A DNA stretch of 64,000 nucleotides from Segnochrobactrum spirostomi (GTDB lineage: Bacteria; Pseudomonadota; Alphaproteobacteria; Rhizobiales; Segnochrobactraceae), in assembly GCF_009600605.1 (NCBI RefSeq), contig NZ_VWNA01000003.1, forward strand, positions 434,001 through 498,000, written 5' to 3'. The notes beneath the pieces are model-generated. The model worked only from the letters and a program-made list of their open reading frames with translations. It was not told the origin of the DNA and did not search any database. Shown here in pieces: positions 33,570-42,910 of the stretch. The first letter of the stretch is position 1. Every line of letters starts with the position of its first letter. The translations under genes were made by a program, and so were the position numbers.

Positions 33570-34802
33570 TCAGGCGTTGAGGAACTCGTCCCACTTCTGG
33601 ATGAGGTGGTCGTACTCGTCCGGCCACTGGTGCCAGTAGGCGACGTTCGAGGCGCGCTCCTTGAGCGAGCCGCCGTCGCGCAGGTCGCCCGGCTTGATGC
33701 CGCGTTCGGCCGGCCCGACCCAAGGCTTGCCCTCGTACCAGAAGGCGTACTTGTTCGGGTCCATCACCTTCTCGATGTTGGTGCTCGGCGAGTAGTAGCC
33801 CTGCTCCGACACGGTGATGCCCGGCTTACCCGACAGCCAATAATTGGCGTACGCGTAGACGGCGTCCTTGTTCGGCGACGAGGCGATGAGGGTGGGACCG
33901 ATCGCCCAGGCGCGGTAGCCTTCCTTCGGCACGGCATATTTGCAGGGCTTGCCCTGAGCTTTGACCGCCATCACCGCCGGCTGCCAGGCGTCGCACACGA
34001 CCATCTCGCCGGAGGCGAGGAGGTTGACGAGCTCTCCGAAGTCGCCCCAGAGGGCGCGGAACTGGCCGTCCTTCTTCTTCGAGATGAGGAACTTCGCGGC
34101 TTCGTCGATCTGCTCGACGGTCGGGTTCGCCGGGTCGGGCGCGTTCATCAGCCCGAGCGAGTTCATCGCCAGAACGGCCTGGCCGAAGGCGATCAGCGGA
34201 TCGGTGTTGAGACCCGACTTGCCCTTCCACTTCGAATCGAAGATCGCCGTCCAAGTGTTTGCTTCTTCAGCGCTCAGGACGTCGGGATTGTAGCCGATCG
34301 AGTCGTAGTTGTAGACCGCCGGCACCATCCAGAGCTGGGTGTGAGCGGCGTCGGCCCAGATCTGGCCGACGATCTGCTCCTTCTCCGGCCACTTCGGATC
34401 GACCTTGGTGAAGGTGTCGCGGATGTTCGACCAGTTCGGGATCGCCGATACCGGGATCTGGGAGATGTTGTTGGTGGTCTCGACCGCCGGCAGGCGCTCG
34501 GCGATGATCTCCCAGCAATCGTAGTCGGTCGAGCCGGACAGGATCTTGGTCTGCGCGTCGGGGAAGGTCGCGGCGGTGCCGGAGGTCGAGCCGACGCCGG
34601 AGTCCGCCTTGAAGTCGGCGAGGATGCGCTCCTGCACCGTCACCGAGAGACCGATGGTGCGCAGTTGCTCGCTCGCGAGGTTCTGCGCCGCCGCCCACGC
34701 CGCACGGGAATTCAGGAACGGCGTTCCGGCGCCCATGGCGAGCGCCGCCACGCCGGCGGAGCGCTTCAGCAGGGAGCGCCTGCTCATCTCGAACTTGGCC
34801 AT
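33570..34802 (-). CDS. Periplasmic solute-binding protein, PotD-like, twin-arginine signal
   Basis: 410 residues from the ATG at 34802. MAKFEMSRRSLLKRSAGVAALAMGAG is a twin-arginine signal (SRRSLLK). The mature part is a family 1/PotD-like binding protein (YDCWEIIAERLPAVETTNNI, WGDFGELVNLLASGEMVVCDAW). It lies between an SDR gene and a second ATPase. The start at 34802 is preferred to 34805 for spacing to GAGG. Confidence 0.88.
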   Translation of the reverse strand: MAKFEMSRRSLLKRSAGVAALAMGAGTPFLNSRAAWAAAQNLASEQLRTIGLSVTVQERILADFKADSGVGSTSGTAATFPDAQTKILSGSTDYDCWEIIAERLPAVETTNNISQIPVSAIPNWSNIRDTFTKVDPKWPEKEQIVGQIWADAAHTQLWMVPAVYNYDSIGYNPDVLSAEEANTWTAIFDSKWKGKSGLNTDPLIAFGQAVLAMNSLGLMNAPDPANPTVEQIDEAAKFLISKKKDGQFRALWGDFGELVNLLASGEMVVCDAWQPAVMAVKAQGKPCKYAVPKEGYRAWAIGPTLIASSPNKDAVYAYANYWLSGKPGITVSEQGYYSPSTNIEKVMDPNKYAFWYEGKPWVGPAERGIKPGDLRDGGSLKERASNVAYWHQWPDEYDHLIQKWDEFLNA

Positions 34803-34839
34803 CATTCCACCTCTTGCTCGTTGTTGTCCGTTGCCGTCG

Positions 34840-35595
34840 TCAGTAGCGGCCGACCAGAAGGCCGCCATCCACCACCACCACCTGGCCGGTCATGTACCGG
34901 GCCTGGGCGGAAGCCAGGAACGCGATGACGTCGGCGATCTCGTCGGGTTCGCCGATCCGTCCCATCGGAATGAAGCTGCCCGCGGCCTCGGCGCCCTCGG
35001 GGCCGAGCGAGTGCTCCTTGGAGAGGAGCTGCGCGGTGCGGATGTAGCCGGGGGCGACGCCGTTGACGCGGATGCCGTCGCGGGCGAGCTCCACGGCAAG
35101 CGCCCGGACGAGGCCGACGACGCCCGCCTTCGCCGCGGAATAGGCGACATGCTCGTCCCAGCCGTAGGCGACGCCCATGATCGAGGAGAGGGCGACGATC
35201 GCGCCCGATTTGCGCGCCTTCATGCCGGCGAGGGCCGGCCGCACGACGCGGTAGATGCCCTTGAGATCGACCTCGAAGGTGTGGTCCCACTTCGCGTCGG
35301 TCAGGCTGTCGAGCGGCACGCGGTGGGCGATGCCGGCATTGGCGACGATCACGTCGATGCGGTCGTGGCGCGCTTCGACATCGGCGACGACGGCGTCCGC
35401 AGCCTCGGTCGAGGTCACGTCGAGGCGCAAGAACTCGGCCGAGCCGCCGGCGGCGACGATTTCGGCGGCGACCGCTGCGCCCTCATCCGCGAGCACGTCG
35501 GTGACGACGACATGATCGCCGAACGCGGCGAAGGCCTTGGCCGATGCGCGGCCGATGCCGATGCCGCCGCCGGTGATCAGAACGATGCGTGTCAT
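34840..35595 (-). CDS. Short-chain dehydrogenase/reductase
   Basis: 251 residues from the ATG at 35595, preceded by GGAG nine bases upstream. GGGIGIGRA for NAD(P) binding, VANAGIAH, catalytic Ser in LSSIMGVAYG, Tyr-x3-Lys in HVAYSAAKAG, and the C-terminal MTGQVVVVDGG. Substrate unknown. Together with the next SDR it sits inside a transporter operon, suggesting successive oxidation steps on the imported compound. Confidence 0.85.
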   Translation of the reverse strand: MTRIVLITGGGIGIGRASAKAFAAFGDHVVVTDVLADEGAAVAAEIVAAGGSAEFLRLDVTSTEAADAVVADVEARHDRIDVIVANAGIAHRVPLDSLTDAKWDHTFEVDLKGIYRVVRPALAGMKARKSGAIVALSSIMGVAYGWDEHVAYSAAKAGVVGLVRALAVELARDGIRVNGVAPGYIRTAQLLSKEHSLGPEGAEAAGSFIPMGRIGEPDEIADVIAFLASAQARYMTGQVVVVDGGLLVGRY

Positions 35596-35620
35596 CGCGA
35601 CTTTCTCCAAAGGGCGTGCA

Positions 35621-36364
35621 TCAGAGCATCACGTCGCCGGAATTCGGTCCGAGCGTCTGACCCACGAAGAGGGATGCGGCCGGCGAGGCGAGAAACGAGA
35701 CGGTGGCCGCCACCTCGTCCGGCTCGCCGAAGCGGCCGAGGGGGAGCTCCGCACTCTTGCGCGCGCGCCAATCCTCGGAGAGCGCCATCACGAGCGGCGT
35801 GTTGATCGGCCCCGGCGCGACCGCGTTGACGCGAACGCCGCCGGCCGAAACCTCGCGGGCGAGCGCCTTCGTCATGCCGATGATCGCGGCCTTCGCCCCC
35901 GAATAATGGACGAGCTCGATGCCGCCGATCTGGCCGAGCTGGGAGGCCATGTTGACGATCACGCCGTGGCCGGCGGCAAGCATCTCGGGCAGCACCGCGC
36001 GGGTCATCAGGAACGTACCGCGCACATGGACGGCGAACATCCGGTCGAAATCGGCGACCTCGAGATGCTCGAACAGCGCCTGGTGGACGAAGCCGGCATT
36101 GTTGACGAGGAGCGTGACCGGGCCGAAGGCCTCGCGTGCCGCCGCCACGATTGCCGCGACATCGGTCTCGCTCGAGACGTCGCCCGCGACGCCGCGCGCC
36201 GTGTGGCCTGCTGCGGCGATCTCCGCCGCGACGGTCTCCGCGCGGGCGCGATCGAGGTCGTTGGCGATCACGGCGTAGCCGTCGGCGGCGAGGCGCAGGG
36301 CGACGGCGCGGCCGATCCCGGAGCCGGCGCCGGTGACGATGGCGGTGCCGAGGCTCCCCATCAT
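35621..36364 (-). CDS. Short-chain dehydrogenase/reductase (second)
   Basis: 247 residues. GAGSGIGRAVAL, VNNAGFVH, Ser in NMASQLGQIGG, Tyr-x3-Lys in HYSGAKAAIIG, and VGQTLGPNSGDV at the end, which departs from the usual GGQxLxVDGG. The ATG at 36364 overlaps the stop of the permease upstream. The gene is 25 bases before the first SDR start. FabG-like; substrate unknown. Confidence 0.85.
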   Translation of the reverse strand: MMGSLGTAIVTGAGSGIGRAVALRLAADGYAVIANDLDRARAETVAAEIAAAGHTARGVAGDVSSETDVAAIVAAAREAFGPVTLLVNNAGFVHQALFEHLEVADFDRMFAVHVRGTFLMTRAVLPEMLAAGHGVIVNMASQLGQIGGIELVHYSGAKAAIIGMTKALAREVSAGGVRVNAVAPGPINTPLVMALSEDWRARKSAELPLGRFGEPDEVAATVSFLASPAASLFVGQTLGPNSGDVML

Positions 36365-37206
36365 GCATCCTCCTGAATGGCAAGGCGCTTTGCCCGGCGC
36401 ACCGAGAGCGACATCAGGACCGCGTAGACCCCGAGGAGCGCGAACGAGAACAGGGTGGTGAGGACGCCGAAGGCGAACACGTTCGGATGGATCTCGACCG
36501 AGAACGTGCCGTAGATCGCGAGCGGCAGCGTCAGCTCGCGCCCGGAGGCGAACAGGGTGCGGGAGAATTCGTCATAGGAGAGCGTGAAGGCGAACAGCAT
36601 CGCCGACAGCACGCCCGGGAAGATCAGCGGGAACGTCACCTTGCGGAAGGTGCGCGCCGGCGAGACGCCGAGCGACCACGACGCCTCCTCGACGCTCGGA
36701 TCGAAGCGGTTGAAGATCGCGAGCATGACGAGGAAGGCGAACGGGAAGGTGTAGACCACGTGGAGCACGAAGGCGGTGCTCCACCAGTGCCGAGCGATCC
36801 CCAGCGTGTTGGCGACGAGGGCCATGCCGAGGCCGACGAGGACGCCCGGGACCATCATGCCGAGCACGATCATGTAGAAGACGATGCCCGAGCCCTTAAA
36901 GCGGGTGCGGAAGGCCTGGGCCGAGGTGACGCCGAGCACCGTCGAGACGATCATCGTCGCGAAGGCGAGCACCAGGGAGCGCACCAGGCTCTCCTCGATC
37001 GGCAGCGGCGCGATGCGCGACGGCGGCGTCAGCCCGAACAGGTGCTGGTACCAATAGGTCGACCACTCGATGATCGGGAATTGCGGTCCGCCTTCCGGTC
37101 CCGTCTGGAACGACAGGATCGCGAGCACCACGAGCGGCCCGTAGAGGAACAGCAGGAAGAGGCCCGTGTAGACGGCGAGGAGGGGTTTCACCACACGCGA
37201 TTGCAT
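36361..37206 (-). CDS. ABC transporter permease, PotC-like
   Basis: 281 residues, about six membrane segments starting AVYTGLFLLFLYGPLVVLAILSF, and an EAA loop (VEEASWSLGVSPARTFRKVTFPLIFPG). Partner of the gene at 37210, from which it is separated by 3 bases. Inner-membrane channel subunit of the polyamine-type importer of this unit. Confidence 0.9.
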   Translation of the reverse strand: MQSRVVKPLLAVYTGLFLLFLYGPLVVLAILSFQTGPEGGPQFPIIEWSTYWYQHLFGLTPPSRIAPLPIEESLVRSLVLAFATMIVSTVLGVTSAQAFRTRFKGSGIVFYMIVLGMMVPGVLVGLGMALVANTLGIARHWWSTAFVLHVVYTFPFAFLVMLAIFNRFDPSVEEASWSLGVSPARTFRKVTFPLIFPGVLSAMLFAFTLSYDEFSRTLFASGRELTLPLAIYGTFSVEIHPNVFAFGVLTTLFSFALLGVYAVLMSLSVRRAKRLAIQEDA

Positions 37207-37209
37207 GGA

Positions 37210-38127
37210 TCAGAGCTCCTTGCGCAGATCGACGACGCGCAGGAGCGCGGCCACCACGGCACCCATGACGATGGTGAGCACCACGCCGACGACCGCCGCG
37301 AACGCCCACTTCAGCGAGCCGACCTGGGTGACGATGATGTTGCCGAGAAGGTTGACCTTGCGCCCCGAGAGGGCGGCGGAGGTCGCGAACTCGCCGAGCA
37401 CCATGACCGAGACGAAGATCGCCCCGACCACGACGCCCGGCATCGACATCGGCAGGATGATGGTGCGGAAGATGCGGCCGAAGCCGGCGCCGAGATCACG
37501 CGCCGCCTCAATGACGTTCGGATCGATGCGGCCGAGCATGAAGGCGATCGGGCCGACCATGAAGACGCAATAGATCTGCGTCATGCCGATCACGACGGAG
37601 AGCTCGGAGAACAGAAGCGCCTCGATCGGCGCGTGGATGATCCCGAGACCTTCGAGGATCATGTTGATCGCGCCTTCCTTGCCGAGCATCGGCCGCCAGG
37701 CGAGCACGCGGATCAGGAACGAGGTCCAGAACGGGATGACGCAGAGGACGAGCAGGACCGTCTGAAGCGTCTTGTTGCGGACGAACAGGCCGACGAAGAG
37801 CGCGGTCGGATAGCCGACGACGATGGTCGCGGCGAGAACGAGCAGCCAGATCCGCACCGTCGTCCAGAGCGCGTCGAGATAGGTCTCGCTCGTGAAGAAG
37901 GTGACCCAGCTCTTCGTCGTCAGCACGGGATTGATGGCGAAGGTGGTCTGCGTCCAGAACGAGACGTAGACCATCATCAGGATCGGCAGCACCAGAAACA
38001 GCGTCATCCAGAGGACGCCGGGGGTGATGAGCCACAGCGCCGTGCGGCGTGCGCGCCGCGCGCGGGCGGTGCTCGTCCCCGTCTCCTCGGCCGTGTCGGC
38101 GATGGTCATCAACGAGAGCTCCGTCAT
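37210..38127 (-). CDS. ABC transporter permease, PotB-like
   Basis: 305 residues from the ATG at 38127 (a TTG at 38145 overlapping the ATPase gene is an alternative). An Arg-rich N-terminus is followed by WLITPGVLWMTLFLVLPILMMVYVSF and five more segments; EAA loop IEAARDLGAGFGRIFRTIILPMSMPG. Forms the channel with the PotC-like partner. Confidence 0.9.
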   Translation of the reverse strand: MTELSLMTIADTAEETGTSTARARRARRTALWLITPGVLWMTLFLVLPILMMVYVSFWTQTTFAINPVLTTKSWVTFFTSETYLDALWTTVRIWLLVLAATIVVGYPTALFVGLFVRNKTLQTVLLVLCVIPFWTSFLIRVLAWRPMLGKEGAINMILEGLGIIHAPIEALLFSELSVVIGMTQIYCVFMVGPIAFMLGRIDPNVIEAARDLGAGFGRIFRTIILPMSMPGVVVGAIFVSVMVLGEFATSAALSGRKVNLLGNIIVTQVGSLKWAFAAVVGVVLTIVMGAVVAALLRVVDLRKEL

Positions 38128-38137
38128 CGCTCGGTCG

Positions 38138-39199
38138 TCACGCAAAGAGCAGGGCGGCGTCGCGCTTCCACACGAGGCCGTAGGTCTGCTGGGGCTGATA
38201 GCTGGGCGGCGCGCGGTGGCTCAGGTGATCCTCGACCTCGATCACCCGGCCGTCGGCCAAGGCGAAGAAGGAGAGCACCGAGGCGCCGGTATATTCGCTG
38301 GTGAGGAACGTCGCCCCGAGCCGCACCTCGTCGGGGCCTGCGGCGTGGTCGGGCTCGCGGACGGCGATGCGGTCGTAGCGCACGCCGTAGGCGCTTGCCT
38401 GTTCGGCGGCTGCGAGCGGAAACTGGCCGGCCGCGGTGACGAACGCGCCGTTCTCGGTGCGCCCGTCGAACAGATTGTAGCAATTGAGGAAGCGGGCCAC
38501 GGCGCGGGTGGCGGGCCGGTTGTAGATGGTATCCGCGTCGCCGACCTGACCGATCCGCCCGCTGTCGAGCACGATGACGACGTCCCCCATGGCGAGGGCT
38601 TCGGTCTCGCTGCCGGTGACGTGGAGGAAGGTGACGCCGAGCCGCTCGCGGATGGTGCGCAACTCGTCGCGCATGCGCAGCCGAAGGTTGGCGTCGAGGG
38701 CGCCGAGCGGCTCGTCGAGCAGGACGATCCTCGGCTCGGTCACGAGGGTGCGGGCGAGCGCCACGCGCTGGCGCTGACCGCCGGAGATCTGACCGACGCC
38801 GCGCTCCTCGAGCCCCGTGAGGCCGACGAGGGCGATGATGTCGCGGACGCGCCGATCGATCTCGGCCGGGGCGAGCGCAAGGCCATCGGCGTTCTCGAGG
38901 CCGTAGGCGACGTTCTTGCGCACGCTGAGGTGCGGGAACAGGGCGAAGTTCTGGAAGACGAAGCCGATGCCGCGCTTATAGGCCGGCGTCCCGTCGAGGC
39001 GCTTGCCGCTCAGGAGAACGCGGCCGCGATCGGGCTCCTCGAAGCCTGCGATGACGCGCAGAAGCGTCGTCTTGCCGGACCCGGATGCCCCGAGCAGCGA
39101 CACATAGCAATTGTCCGGGATCGCGAGGTCGACCGCATTGAGCGCGGTCACCGAACCGTAGCTTTTCGTGACACCCGACAGTTCGAGAATCGCCGACAC
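38138..39199 (-). CDS. ABC transporter ATPase, PotA-like (first gene of unit)
   Basis: 353 residues from a GTG at 39199, chosen because GGAG lies 7 bases upstream and the conserved region starts there (VSAILELSGVTKSYGSV); an ATG at 39250 would add 17 non-conserved residues. Walker A GASGSGKTT, signature ISGGQRQRV, Walker B IVLLDEPLGALD; the H-loop region reads FLHVTGSETEALAMGD, with Gly where the usual His of VTHD stands, so hydrolysis may be altered. TOBE domain at the C-terminus. Confidence 0.88.
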   Translation of the reverse strand: MSAILELSGVTKSYGSVTALNAVDLAIPDNCYVSLLGASGSGKTTLLRVIAGFEEPDRGRVLLSGKRLDGTPAYKRGIGFVFQNFALFPHLSVRKNVAYGLENADGLALAPAEIDRRVRDIIALVGLTGLEERGVGQISGGQRQRVALARTLVTEPRIVLLDEPLGALDANLRLRMRDELRTIRERLGVTFLHVTGSETEALAMGDVVIVLDSGRIGQVGDADTIYNRPATRAVARFLNCYNLFDGRTENGAFVTAAGQFPLAAAEQASAYGVRYDRIAVREPDHAAGPDEVRLGATFLTSEYTGASVLSFFALADGRVIEVEDHLSHRAPPSYQPQQTYGLVWKRDAALLFA

Positions 39200-39791
39200 A
39201 AAGACACTCCCAGCCGCGCTCTCACGGGGAGAGGCAGTTCCTGAAGTCATGGCGGGGCTGACAGGAACGACAAAAGCGATCCGTTGCGACGGACGCCTCG
39301 GCGCCGGCCGCGAATGATTGCGCTGTTGCTCGGTACGACGTCACGAGGCCGAAAAATCAGCCTGTGCGTTTCTGTTCCCCTTCTGGACGACGAGAACGCT
39401 AGTATGAACAAATTTTGTATGCAACAGCATTTTTGAGGCATCTCATGCCTTCGTGAGAGGCAGGTGCGGAGGTGGACCGCGGGCGGTTGGCGCCCCCCTT
39501 TTTCGTGATCGGGCATCGGCTGGCCTGATCCGGTCGATCAGCCGTCGAAATCGGCGCACTGCCTGGAAAAACACCGAAAGCAGCCGAGTGCGATCAGAAA
39601 ATCAGATGCCCTGTTTCGGCAATTCGAATAGGTGTGCCGCGCGCCCGAGCGGCGTGGAAGAGCTCTTTTCGTGATGGCGGGGCGTTGGTGTAGACTGGAG
39701 AAGAGATCGACGAGGGGCCTCAAAGCGGTATGCAAAGATCATTTTTAGCCGACCGTGATGCCGTGGGCCGCGCTTCGGAGCCTGTCGCCTG
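39200..39791. other. Long intergenic region between ABC unit and GntR gene
   Basis: About 590 bases without a supported gene, clearly more AT-rich than its flanks near 39360-39430 and 39570-39640. It holds the divergent promoters of the ABC unit and the GntR gene, and the small palindrome at 39408. I see no RNA gene, transposon remnant or conserved small protein in it. Confidence 0.55.
39408..39418. promoter_or_regulatory. Small inverted repeat, GntR operator candidate
   Basis: ACAAA-T-TTTGT, 5-bp arms around one base, inside an AT-rich tract 210 bases upstream of the ABC unit start and followed by TATGCAACA. A candidate site for the divergent GntR regulator; short, so weakly supported. Confidence 0.3.
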
Positions 39792-40799
39792 ATGGCCATG
39801 GTCCGCATGCAGCAGAGCCAGCAGCACCGCTACGAGATCGTCGAGGAGGTTCTGCGCACCAACATCGCGAGCGGCCGCCTGCCGGAAGGGCTGGTGCTGC
39901 TCGAAGGTCCCATCGCCGAGATCCTCCAGACCTCGCGCGCGCCGGTCCAGAAGGCGTTGCAGCGGCTCGAGGTCGATCGTCTGGTACACCGCTTCGACGG
40001 GCGCGGTTATCTCGTCGGCCCGCCGGAGAGCCGGGTCGGTCCGCTGCGCAAGGAGATCAAGAGCCTCGGCCTCGACATTCCGGAGGCGGCCGATGAGGCG
40101 TTGCAGAGCCGGTCATCGTGGGAGCGCATCTACGATATCGTCGAAACCGATGTGGCCGGCTGCGTGGTGTTCGGCCAATACCGCATCGTCGAGAACTCGC
40201 TCGCTGAACATTTCGGCGTCAGCCGCACCGTCGTCCGCGAGGTGTTGAGCCGCCTCCAGGAGCGCGGCCTCGTCCGCAAGAATCAGAGCTCGCACTGGAT
40301 CGCCGGACCGCTGACGGCGAAGACGATCCGCGACCATTTCGCCCTGCGGCGCCTCTTGGAGCCGCCGGCGCTGATCGAGGCGGCCCCGCTCGTCGATCGC
40401 GATCAACTCGAAGCGCTCTACGAGGATCTCAAGGAGCGCGAGTGCGTCGCCTTCGACGACGGCGAGAGCCTCGAAGCGTTCGAATCGCGGCTGATCGACA
40501 TCTGCGTGCTGACGACGCCGAACGAGATGCTGGCGCAGCTCATCCGCGACAATCTCCTGCCCGTGCTCGCCTCGGAACGGCTGTTGCGGCAACTCGGCCT
40601 GCCGAGCGACCGCGCTGCGCTGACCGAGCACCGGCTCATCGCCGAGCTCATCCTGCGCGGCGCCGTGGACGCGGCGGCGGCGATGCTGGTGCGGCACCTC
40701 GATGCCGCGATGAACCGCAACATCGCCCAGATGAAGATCGTCGCCGTGATCTCCGAGCCGAGCTCGGTCGCCGCTTATTTCACCCGCGTCGAGGCCTGA
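39792..40799 (+). CDS. GntR-family regulator with two winged-helix domains and an FCD domain
   Basis: 335 residues. The first GntR-type winged helix is at about 10-72 (YEIVEEVLRTNIASGRLPEGLVL, EILQTSRAPVQKALQRLEVDRLV), the second at about 112-180 (WERIYDIVETDVAGCVVFGQYRIVE, AEHFGVSRTVVREVLSRLQERGLV), then an FCD effector domain with the expected Asp/His pattern (FALRRLLEPPALIEAAPL, EHRLIAELILRGAVDAAAAMLVRHLDAA). FadR-type GntR regulators normally have one HTH. It is divergent from the ABC unit and convergent with the sugar ATPase, so it probably controls the ABC unit. Confidence 0.85.
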   Translation: MAMVRMQQSQQHRYEIVEEVLRTNIASGRLPEGLVLLEGPIAEILQTSRAPVQKALQRLEVDRLVHRFDGRGYLVGPPESRVGPLRKEIKSLGLDIPEAADEALQSRSSWERIYDIVETDVAGCVVFGQYRIVENSLAEHFGVSRTVVREVLSRLQERGLVRKNQSSHWIAGPLTAKTIRDHFALRRLLEPPALIEAAPLVDRDQLEALYEDLKERECVAFDDGESLEAFESRLIDICVLTTPNEMLAQLIRDNLLPVLASERLLRQLGLPSDRAALTEHRLIAELILRGAVDAAAAMLVRHLDAAMNRNIAQMKIVAVISEPSSVAAYFTRVEA

Positions 40800-40808
40800 G
40801 CCGGCGCG

Positions 40809-41876
40809 TCAGAGCCGCCGGCCCGTCTCGGTGTCGAACAGGTGCGCCGCGCCGTCGGCGACCGCGAGGGGGAGAACGTCGCCGGTGCGGGCCGAGACGC
40901 GGCCCGGCACCACGGCGACGAAGGTCTCGCCGGCGACCTTGCCGTAAAGGTGGGAATCCGCTCCCGTCGCCTCGACGAGGTCGACCGTGAAGGGCAGGGC
41001 GCCCGGGCCGTCGCCGACCCTGCAATGCTCCGGCCGCAGACCCCACGACACCGGCCGTCCCTCGGCGATCTCCGGGTCGGCCGCGACGGGGAGCGCGAGA
41101 CCGCCGCTCTCGACGAAGGCCCCGCCGTCGGCCCGCTTCAGCCGCCCGTTCAGGATGTTCATCGCCGGCGAGCCGATGAAGCCGGCGACGAAGAGGTTGG
41201 CCGGACGATCGTAGAGATCGAGCGGCGCACCGATCTGCTCGACGCGGCCCTCGTTGAGGATAACGATGCGGTCCGGCATCGTCATCGCCTCCATCTGGTC
41301 GTGGGTCACGTAGATCGAGGTCGTCGCCAGCCGCTGCTGGAGCGCTTTGATCTCGACGCGCATCTGCACGCGGAGCTTGGCGTCGAGGTTGGAGAGCGGC
41401 TCGTCGAACAGGAAGACATGCGGGTGGCGCACGATGGCGCGGCCCATGGCGACGCGCTGGCGCTGACCGCCGGACAATTGCTTCGGATAGCGGTCGAGCA
41501 GCTTGCCGAGACCCAGAATGTCCGCGGTCTGCTCGACGGCACGGCGGCGCTCGGCCGCCGACACGCCGCGGAGTTTCAGGCTGAAGCCCATGTTCTCCGC
41601 CACCGTCAGGTGCGGATAGAGCGCGTAGTTCTGGAACACCATGGCGATGTCCCGGTCCTTCGAGGGCACGTCGTTGACGACGCGCCCGCCGATCGAAACG
41701 GTGCCGCCGGTGATCGTCTCGAGCCCGGCGATCATCCGGAGCAGGGTCGATTTCCCGCAGCCGGAGGCGCCGACGAGGGCGATGAACTCGCCGTCTTCGA
41801 TCGAGAGGTTCACGTCGTGGATGACCTTGGCCATCCCGTAACTTTTCTCGATGTTCACGAGCTCGACTGCGGCCAT
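40809..41876 (-). CDS. Sugar ABC transporter ATPase (UgpC/MsmK type)
   Basis: 355 residues. Walker A GASGCGKST, signature LSGGQRQ, Walker B VFLFDEPLSNLDAKLR, H-loop YVTHDQMEAM, and the TOBE region with DLYDRPANLFVAGFIGSPAMN, which is diagnostic for sugar-type (CUT1) ATPases. It is the last gene of the amino-sugar unit running from 47874 leftwards. Confidence 0.92.
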   Translation of the reverse strand: MAAVELVNIEKSYGMAKVIHDVNLSIEDGEFIALVGASGCGKSTLLRMIAGLETITGGTVSIGGRVVNDVPSKDRDIAMVFQNYALYPHLTVAENMGFSLKLRGVSAAERRRAVEQTADILGLGKLLDRYPKQLSGGQRQRVAMGRAIVRHPHVFLFDEPLSNLDAKLRVQMRVEIKALQQRLATTSIYVTHDQMEAMTMPDRIVILNEGRVEQIGAPLDLYDRPANLFVAGFIGSPAMNILNGRLKRADGGAFVESGGLALPVAADPEIAEGRPVSWGLRPEHCRVGDGPGALPFTVDLVEATGADSHLYGKVAGETFVAVVPGRVSARTGDVLPLAVADGAAHLFDTETGRRL

Positions 41877-41919
41877 CGCCCACTCTCCCCAATACGCACC
41901 GAACCTATAGCCGAAGGGA

Positions 41920-42891
41920 TCAGGCGAGCACGACCACTTTGCTCAGGTGGCGCGGCGCCTCGGTGTCCAGCCCCTTCAGGCGGGCGACCTGCTCGCCGAG
42001 GATCTGAAGCGCCGGGAGGATGACGAGCGGGCGCAGATCCTCCGGTGCGGCGATCGCGAACTCGATGGTGCCGGGGCCGCCGAAGCCGACCACGAACGCC
42101 CCCTTGTCGATGAGCTCGCCGGCGAGCTTCGCCTCCTCCTCGCGGGTATCCTCGCTGTAGAGCAGGACGGCGAAGGTGTGGCCGTCGACGAGGCTGATCG
42201 GCCCGTGACGATATTCCATCGGATGATAGGCCTGGGAATAGGACAGGCTCATCTCCTGGAGCTTCAAGGCGCCTTCCTCGGCGAGGCCGTAGAGCGCGCC
42301 GGCGCCGAGATAGACGAAGTGCGAGCGGCCCTCGATCGCGGCGGGCAGATGGGCGTTGAAGGCGTTCATCAGCGCCTCGGCCTCGCGGACCGCCTCGTCG
42401 GTGACGGCGATCCCGGCAAAGCGCAGGCCGAGGATGATCATCAGCGAGGCCGACACGCTCATGACGATTCCTTCGCTCGGATGGGTCGGCGCGAAGAGCA
42501 CCGTGTCCGCCACGTGAGCGATCGAGCTGTTCTGCTCGCAAGTGATCGCGACCGTCGGGATGCCGGCGGCCCGGCTGATCTCGACGGCCTGCACCGTTTC
42601 CGTCGATTCCCCGCTGCGAGAGAGCGCGATCACCACCGTGCCCGCGTCGGAGACGGCATAGGCTCGGCGGCGGCGGGCCCATTCGCCGCCCGGAACCGCC
42701 TGGGCCGAGACGCCATGGAGCACGAACGAGGCGGCGAGGATCTGGGCGAGATAATAGGACGTGCCGCAGCCGACGATCACATAATGGGTGCCGGCCGCGG
42801 CCCGCGCCGCGGGCTCGGGCGCGGTGCGCCAATAGCCGAACTGCTCGCGGATCACGCGCTCGGTCACGTTGGCGGCTTCGAGTGTCGTCAT
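41920..42891 (-). CDS. SIS-domain sugar isomerase/deaminase (GlmS-C/AgaS/NagB-II type)
   Basis: 323 residues with two SIS domains: YVIVGCGTSYYLAQILA and ALSRSGESTETVQAVE in the first, FVYLGAGALYGLAEEGALKLQEMSLSYSQAYHPMEYRHGPISLVD in the second, which carries the conserved Glu and His of glucosamine-6-phosphate isomerases/deaminases. No glutaminase domain, so it runs in the catabolic direction. With the sugar kinase and transporter beside it, it probably turns glucosamine-6-phosphate (or a related amino-sugar phosphate) into fructose-6-phosphate and ammonia. Confidence 0.85.
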   Translation of the reverse strand: MTTLEAANVTERVIREQFGYWRTAPEPAARAAAGTHYVIVGCGTSYYLAQILAASFVLHGVSAQAVPGGEWARRRRAYAVSDAGTVVIALSRSGESTETVQAVEISRAAGIPTVAITCEQNSSIAHVADTVLFAPTHPSEGIVMSVSASLMIILGLRFAGIAVTDEAVREAEALMNAFNAHLPAAIEGRSHFVYLGAGALYGLAEEGALKLQEMSLSYSQAYHPMEYRHGPISLVDGHTFAVLLYSEDTREEEAKLAGELIDKGAFVVGFGGPGTIEFAIAAPEDLRPLVILPALQILGEQVARLKGLDTEAPRHLSKVVVLA

Positions 42892-42910
42892 GGGATCGCC
42901 TTTGTCTTGA

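Noticed and set aside
36487-38304. Plus-strand frame of about 600 codons rich in Asp, Glu, Arg and His
   Set aside because: Lies opposite two permease genes; such charged antisense frames are expected against hydrophobic GC-rich genes.
39200-39791. Possible small genes or an RNA gene in the AT-rich intergenic region
   Set aside because: Short frames have no ribosome sites or conserved motifs and no RNA fold family was recognised.
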